Source: CAVZZG01 sp963779685 (GTDB taxonomy: Bacteria; Actinomycetota; Thermoleophilia; Gaiellales; F1-60-MAGs149). From it: a DNA stretch of 64,000 nucleotides. The notes under the pieces were generated by a model. The model had not been told where the DNA came from and searched no databases. It saw nothing but the letters and a program-made list of their open reading frames with translations. Shown here piece after piece: positions 59,590 through 64,000 of the stretch. Location: assembly GCA_963779685.1 (NCBI GenBank), contig CAVZZG010000003.1, positions 1,612,001-1,676,000 on the forward strand, read 5' to 3'. The first letter of the stretch is position 1. Each line of letters begins with the position of its first letter. The position numbers and the translations under genes are program-made.

Positions 59590-61086
59590 CTACGCGACTG
59601 GCGCGTCAGCGTGGTCGTCGGAGGGCGGGATGCTCCAGCGCCACGGGACCTTGTCCTCGACCAGCGTGCGGTAGACGTAGAGCAGCAGCGCGATCACCAG
59701 CACGGCCAGACCCATGACGAAGGTCGACGAGCCGCCGGGATACCCGGTGAGGCTGAACGACCACGAGCCGATCCCGACCAGCACGATGTCGTAGATCAGC
59801 ACGAGCACGGCCACGCCCACCCACGCATTGTGCAAGCGGATCGGCCGATCCGCGTGCGGGCGATCCTTCCGCAGCAGGAGGAAGCCCGACACCGCGAAGA
59901 TGTGCGAGAGCACGTAGCCGAGGTTCGAGACCGCGAGCACCTTCAGGTAGCCACCACCCGCGAGCGTCCCGATGGCGACGAACAGCAGCACGAGGTTCAG
60001 GACCGCGTCGAGGGTCATCGCGTTGCCAGGCACGAGGTTCTTGTTGAGCTTCCCGAGCCACTTGATCGTCATCCCGTCCTTGGAGATGCCGTAGAGCGCG
60101 CGGGAGCCGTCCATCGTGGCCGCGTTCATCGACAGCACGATGCCGATGCAGAGCAGGATCACGAGCATGTTGGCGGCCGTGTGCCCGAACAGTTGGTCGA
60201 AGAGGTCCGCGTAGAAGGTGAGGGCGTTGTCGAACGTGATGTTGGTGTCGCCGTAGACGCCGACGGCGCCGAGCGGGAACAGGACGTACGTGAAGATGGA
60301 GAAGACCGCCGCGGCCCGCAGCGCCTTGGCGGTGTCCCTCGCCGGATCGACGTATTCGGGCGCGAAGGTCGCGCAGCACTCGAAGCCGTAGGACGACCAG
60401 CACATCAGGTACAGCCACGTGATCACGAGGTGCCACCCGGTGTCGCCGGTCGAGCTCCAGTTGATGTTGTCGTGGAGGTTGCTGGTGCTGAAGTCGCTGC
60501 TGTAGAGCGGCGCGAGCATCACCAGGAAGAGCGGGATCGAGAGCGCGGCGGCCGTCACGTACCCGGTCCAGACGGCCGGCCGGACGCCGAAGACGTTGGC
60601 GACCCAGATCCCGACGATGATGACTGCGCCAACCCAGATGGCCGGGTTCGAGTTGAAGTCGAGGCCGGCGATCAGGCTCGTCGTCGTCGTGCCCCACGTC
60701 GCATCGGCGAAGAACTGGGCCTGCAGGAGGTACCCGACGATCGCGCCGCTGATCGAGAGCACGACCGACCAGCCGATCCAGTAGCCGACCGCTGAAACCG
60801 GCCCGACCAGGGTGGTGTATCGCTTCCAGGCCTCGTGGCCGAAGATCGCGACTCCGCCGGACAGCTTCGGGAACATCGCGGCGAGCTCGGCGTAGAGGTT
60901 GTTGTGGAGGCCACCGGCGACGATCGAGATGCCCCAGCAGATGATCGCGCCCCAGCCTCCGAGCGTCGCGACCGAGCCGCCGAGGGCGGTGATGAGGAAG
61001 GTCGGGTTCGACATGGCGATCACGAACCCGTCGTACCAGCGCATGGCCTTGATCAGCTCTCGATCGTCAACTACAGCCGTAGCCAC
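59590..61086 (-). CDS. APC-superfamily amino acid/amine permease
   Basis: A 498-residue transporter with about 12-13 membrane helices. FVIAMSNPTFLITALGGSVATLGGWGAIICW fits helix 1 and 2, and an acidic-aromatic stretch EYVDPARDTAKALRAAA matches the conserved loop after helix 6 of amino acid permeases. The start GTG 61086 is fixed by GGAGGA 6 bp upstream; sequence further upstream is not permease-like. The substrate is unknown; with the nearby glutamine/methylated-amine genes, an amino acid or amine is likely. Confidence 0.92.
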   Translation of the reverse strand: MATAVVDDRELIKAMRWYDGFVIAMSNPTFLITALGGSVATLGGWGAIICWGISIVAGGLHNNLYAELAAMFPKLSGGVAIFGHEAWKRYTTLVGPVSAVGYWIGWSVVLSISGAIVGYLLQAQFFADATWGTTTTSLIAGLDFNSNPAIWVGAVIIVGIWVANVFGVRPAVWTGYVTAAALSIPLFLVMLAPLYSSDFSTSNLHDNINWSSTGDTGWHLVITWLYLMCWSSYGFECCATFAPEYVDPARDTAKALRAAAVFSIFTYVLFPLGAVGVYGDTNITFDNALTFYADLFDQLFGHTAANMLVILLCIGIVLSMNAATMDGSRALYGISKDGMTIKWLGKLNKNLVPGNAMTLDAVLNLVLLFVAIGTLAGGGYLKVLAVSNLGYVLSHIFAVSGFLLLRKDRPHADRPIRLHNAWVGVAVLVLIYDIVLVGIGSWSFSLTGYPGGSSTFVMGLAVLVIALLLYVYRTLVEDKVPWRWSIPPSDDHADAPVA

Positions 61087-61247
61087 GGGCGTTCCTCCTC
61101 CGGCGGTGGCCCGCCCCTCCCGGGCGGATAGCGAGATAGAACCGGCTCTGCCCTCCGGTGTCAAGCGGCCCGTCCACATGCCGGACGCATGGAGGTGCTC
61201 GGTTCGCACATCTTGATCCCGGGACGAGCTGCCCGGACAATGCCCGG

Positions 61248-61622
61248 GTGAGGCTCTCCTCCCCCAAGATCACGGTCACCTGCGACTGCGGCGAGGTGCG
61301 TCGCGTCGACTACGGCGAGCAGTACACCTGCACGTGCGGCCGGACCTGGTCGACGGCCTCGATTCCGGCGGAGGACTACGGGCGGATCCAGCGCCTCGAC
61401 CGGCGCTACCGGCTGGTCGGATACGGCTCGGCCGCCGTCTTCGCCGGGTTCATGCTGTACGTGATCCTGACCAACCCGCAGCAGCTGCTCTTCATGGTGC
61501 CTGGGGTGATGGCACTCTGGTTCGGCGTGATCCGGCCGTTCGTGCGCCGCCGCCACTGGCGTCAGGTGCAGCACCTGACGCGCCAGTGGAACCTGCGCCC
61601 CGAGAAGGGCGCCCCGACGTGA
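61248..61622 (+). CDS. Small zinc-ribbon membrane protein
   Basis: A 124-residue protein. The N-terminal zinc ribbon uses two CxC knuckles (TCDCGEVRRVDYG and YTCTCGRTW). Two hydrophobic helices follow (LVGYGSAAVFAGFMLYVILT and LLFMVPGVMALWFGVI), then a basic C-terminus. The start is GTG 61248, just after a GC-rich hairpin-prone stretch. Its stop overlaps the flavin reductase start (GTGA). I do not know its function. Confidence 0.78.
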   Translation: MRLSSPKITVTCDCGEVRRVDYGEQYTCTCGRTWSTASIPAEDYGRIQRLDRRYRLVGYGSAAVFAGFMLYVILTNPQQLLFMVPGVMALWFGVIRPFVRRRHWRQVQHLTRQWNLRPEKGAPT

Positions 61623-62212
61623 CCGATCCCGCCGGGGTCGATGCCGGCGTACTGCGCCAGGTGATGGCGTCCTACCCGACCGGCGTCACCATCGTCACCT
61701 CGCAGATGGACGGCCAGCTGTGCGGGATGGCCGCCAACTCGTTCACGAGCGTCTCGCTCGACCCGCCGATCGTGCTGGTCTGCTGCCAGCGCCACGCCCG
61801 CACCGCCGAGGGCGCTAAGCGCTCCGGCCGGTTCGCGATCCACATCCTCCGCCACGACCAGGTCGAGCACGCCCGCGCCTTCGTCGGCCGCGACGCCGTG
61901 CGGTTCGACGCGGTGCCGTACACGCTCGACGCCTCCGGGGTGCCGATTCTCGACGACTGGCTCGCGCTGCTGGTGTGCGACACCTACAGCGTCATGGTCG
62001 CCGGCGACCACGAGGTGCTGTTCGGAGAGGTGACCCACTGCGAGCGGGTCGATGCCGCGCCCTTGCTGTTCCACGAGAGCGCGCTGCGGATGCTGCCGAG
62101 GCTCCCGCCGGTGAAGGCGACCACCGAGAGTGCCATCAGCGAGGACGACGACGACCTGTACGACTCGCTCGTCCGCGTGCTGGCGCCGCCGCTCAGGCGC
62201 CCCGGGTCATGA
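61619..62212 (+). CDS. Flavin reductase domain protein (FMN-binding split barrel)
   Basis: A 197-residue protein with the flavin-reductase-like split barrel: LRQVMASYPTGVTIVTSQMDG, GMAANSFTSVSLDPPIVLVCC and SGRFAIHILRHDQ, then an acidic C-terminal tail. Such proteins supply reduced FMN/FAD to two-component monooxygenases. No monooxygenase is visible nearby. It is translationally coupled to the zinc-ribbon protein. The 3' end overlaps the convergent diguanylate cyclase gene by about 20 bp. Confidence 0.9.
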   Translation: MTDPAGVDAGVLRQVMASYPTGVTIVTSQMDGQLCGMAANSFTSVSLDPPIVLVCCQRHARTAEGAKRSGRFAIHILRHDQVEHARAFVGRDAVRFDAVPYTLDASGVPILDDWLALLVCDTYSVMVAGDHEVLFGEVTHCERVDAAPLLFHESALRMLPRLPPVKATTESAISEDDDDLYDSLVRVLAPPLRRPGS

Positions 62213-64000
62213 CGCGCTCGAGCAGGCGGAGGTTCTCGCAGGCGAGCCCGGTGACGTGCGCGATCACCTCGAGCAGCCGCTGGTCGTCGCGGTCGTAGCT
62301 CGACGGCACGACGGCCGCGATCACGATCGCCCCGATCGCCGCGGTCTCCCGCCATCAACGGCGTCGCCAGGGCCCCGCTGAGGCCGCCGGCGTCGAGGTC
62401 GTCCACGAGCAACGGGCGGCGTGACCGCGTCGTCCGCTCTGCCGTCGCCTCGAGCACCCCGCGTCCGGCGTCCGGCACCTCGCCGCGCCACACCCGCAAC
62501 GGCGTCTCCCCGACGGACACCACCGCGGCGTCGTACGGGACGGCGATCGCGAGCTCGTCGAGCACGGTCTCCGCGACCGCCTGCGTCGAGCGCGCGCCGG
62601 CGAGCCGGGAGGCGAGGCTTCGCAGGTGGCCCATCTGCTCGAAGGAGCGACGCCCCCGGGCCGACATCAGGTCGCCCTGGGTGCGGCGCGCGACGAGCCG
62701 GTCGGAGGCCAGGGTGATGCGATCCTTGCCCGTGCGCTTGGCCTCGTACAGGGCGGCGTCCGCCGCCACCAGCAGGTCGCGCACCGACCCGCCGTCGGCC
62801 GGATACGACGCGACGCCCATCGACTGCGTCAGACGCCAGCCCTGCAGGTCGATGGCCGCCATCGCCCGCTGGAGCCGCCGGCAGACGGTGCGTGCGTTGC
62901 GCTTCGTCGTCGCGGGCAGCAACAGCGCGAACTCCTCGCCGCCGAGGCGGTAGGCGCGGTCGTCGGGCCGCACGCCCGCGGCGAGCATCTGGCCCACGAG
63001 CCGCAGCGCCTCGTCGCCGGCGACGTGGCCGCGGCGGTCGTTGAGATCCTTGAAGTTGTCGAGATCGGCCACCACGAGCGCAAAGGCAGCATCGGGCTCG
63101 CCGGCGGTCGCCTCGATCAGGGCCGCGCCGTCCTCGTGGAACCGGCGGTGGTTCGGCAGGCCGGTGAGCGCGTCGGTGAGGGAGAGGTCGACCATCGACT
63201 GGTAGCGCAGGAGGTTGCCGATGGCGGTCGCGGTGTGGGCCGCGATCAGCTCGGCCTCGTCGAGTCGGTCGGTGACCGGCCCGTGGCCGGCCATCAGGCC
63301 GAGCAGCTCCGAGCCGGCACGAAGCGGGATCACGACGAGCGGCAGCGGGCCGTCAGTGACGTACCCGGTCTCCCAGCCGAGCCGCGTTGCCGCCGCCCGC
63401 ACCGCGTCGGGCGACGGTCCCGGCGGCGCACGGTGCGACTGCTGCCACACCGCCAGGCGGACGAGCTCGTCCGGGGCACCGGTGAAGGCCTCGAGCGACT
63501 CGAGGCCGAGCACCTCGCCGACCGAGCGCAAAGCGAGTTCGGCGACGCGAGCGGGGTCGTCCTGGGCGGCGATCCGCACCAGCGCCCGCGAGAGGCGCGT
63601 CGTCGGGCTGGACGTCCGCGCGCGCGGCGACAGCTCCGCGTAGGCGCCGGCGATCAGCGCCGCGGCCTCGCTGAGCGATGTCACGAGTGCCGGCTCGAGG
63701 GGCGGACCGAACAGCTCCAGCCCGAGCAGGGCCCGCCGCGGGCCGAGCTGGAACGGAACCGCGATCAGGCCCGAAACGCCGTCCATCACCGGCCGGTAGT
63801 CCGGATCGGCAGTGGGGTCGGCGACGGCCTGCACGACGCCGTCGCGCACCGCCCGTCCGTACACGCCGGTGTCGAGGCCGATGGTGTGGACGACCGCGTT
63901 GTAGCCCACCTGCGCCTCCAGCCAGAGGCGCTCCTCCCCGGCCACGAACAACGCGACCCCGCAGGCCTCGCGCCCGACCGCGTCCCAGATCGCCGAGAGC
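62193..64000 (-). CDS. GAF-GGDEF-GAF diguanylate cyclase, partial at the window edge and frameshifted
   Basis: The 5' end lies beyond the window. In order it has a GAF domain (from the edge, GVALFVAGEERLWLEAQVGYN), a second GAF-like domain, a GGDEF domain (SLTDALTGLPNHRRFHEDG, VVADLDNFKDLNDRRGH, YRLGGEEF) with an inhibitory RxxD site (RPDD) five residues before GGEEF, and a further GAF domain after it. One missing base near 62358 breaks the last domain; correction gives an end at ARGA-type tail, stop 62193-62195. Makes cyclic di-GMP. A GAF domain C-terminal to GGDEF is uncommon. Confidence 0.88.

Overview
The window is one contiguous stretch of very GC-rich bacterial DNA with densely packed genes on both strands. 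It looks like a high-GC actinobacterium. The evidence is an HspR-type repressor inside a dnaK-grpE-dnaJ-hspR-clpB operon, GTG starts and 4-bp stop/start overlaps, inositol-1-phosphate synthase beside a CDP-alcohol phosphotransferase, and large membrane Ser/Thr kinases with extracellular sensors. A deep-branching class such as Thermoleophilia is my best guess, but I cannot prove it from sequence alone.

Layout. 0-3 kb: a DUF4242 protein, ribosomal protein L25, peptidyl-tRNA hydrolase, pseudouridine-5'-phosphate glycosidase. 3-10.8 kb (minus): heat-shock operon read dnaK, grpE, a PH-domain membrane protein, dnaJ, hspR, clpB, a membrane protein, with a strong promoter and an imperfect HspR-type inverted repeat. 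10.9-14 kb: a secreted/membrane protein, a 2H phosphoesterase, MoaA. 14.0-14.3 kb: a 256-bp repeat element with a second copy at 51.6 kb. 14.4-15.8 kb (minus): a flavoprotein disulfide oxidoreductase whose first redox cysteine codon is TGA, followed by a SECIS-like hairpin. 15.8-20.2 kb: a likely phosphatidylinositol module (PAP2 phosphatase, CDP-alcohol phosphotransferase, Ino1) and a glycosyltransferase-PHP fusion. 20.2-23.6 kb: UDG-like protein, membrane/methyltransferase-like protein, RNA uracil methyltransferase. 24.3-36.2 kb: three co-directional secreted-protein genes (a giant Cna-B/beta-helix protein, a Tat-exported multicopper oxidase, a cupredoxin-like protein), all broken by many frameshifts. 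36-38.9 kb: MFS transporter and divergent LysR regulator. 38.9-51.6 kb: two paralogous receptor kinases (kinase, transmembrane segment, beta-propeller, periplasmic-binding-protein domain), a FAD oxidoreductase, a DUF4143 ATPase, a GAF/PucR regulator and an IclR regulator; a shared ATTGCC-N5-GGCAAT palindrome links the oxidoreductase promoter with the regulators. 51.9-57 kb (minus): type III glutamine synthetase plus three separate glutamate-synthase-like subunits, resembling N-methylglutamate synthase. 57-64 kb: acyl-CoA dehydrogenase with a duplicated 3' end, an APC permease, a small zinc-ribbon protein, a flavin reductase and a diguanylate cyclase cut by the window edge.

Sequence quality matters here. 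At least nine otherwise normal genes each carry one apparent single-base indel, and about 27.7-36.2 kb carries many. This pattern suggests uncorrected assembly indels rather than ordinary gene decay, so frameshifted genes are described as reconstructed. The TGA in the oxidoreductase is a substitution, not an indel, and has to be judged separately.
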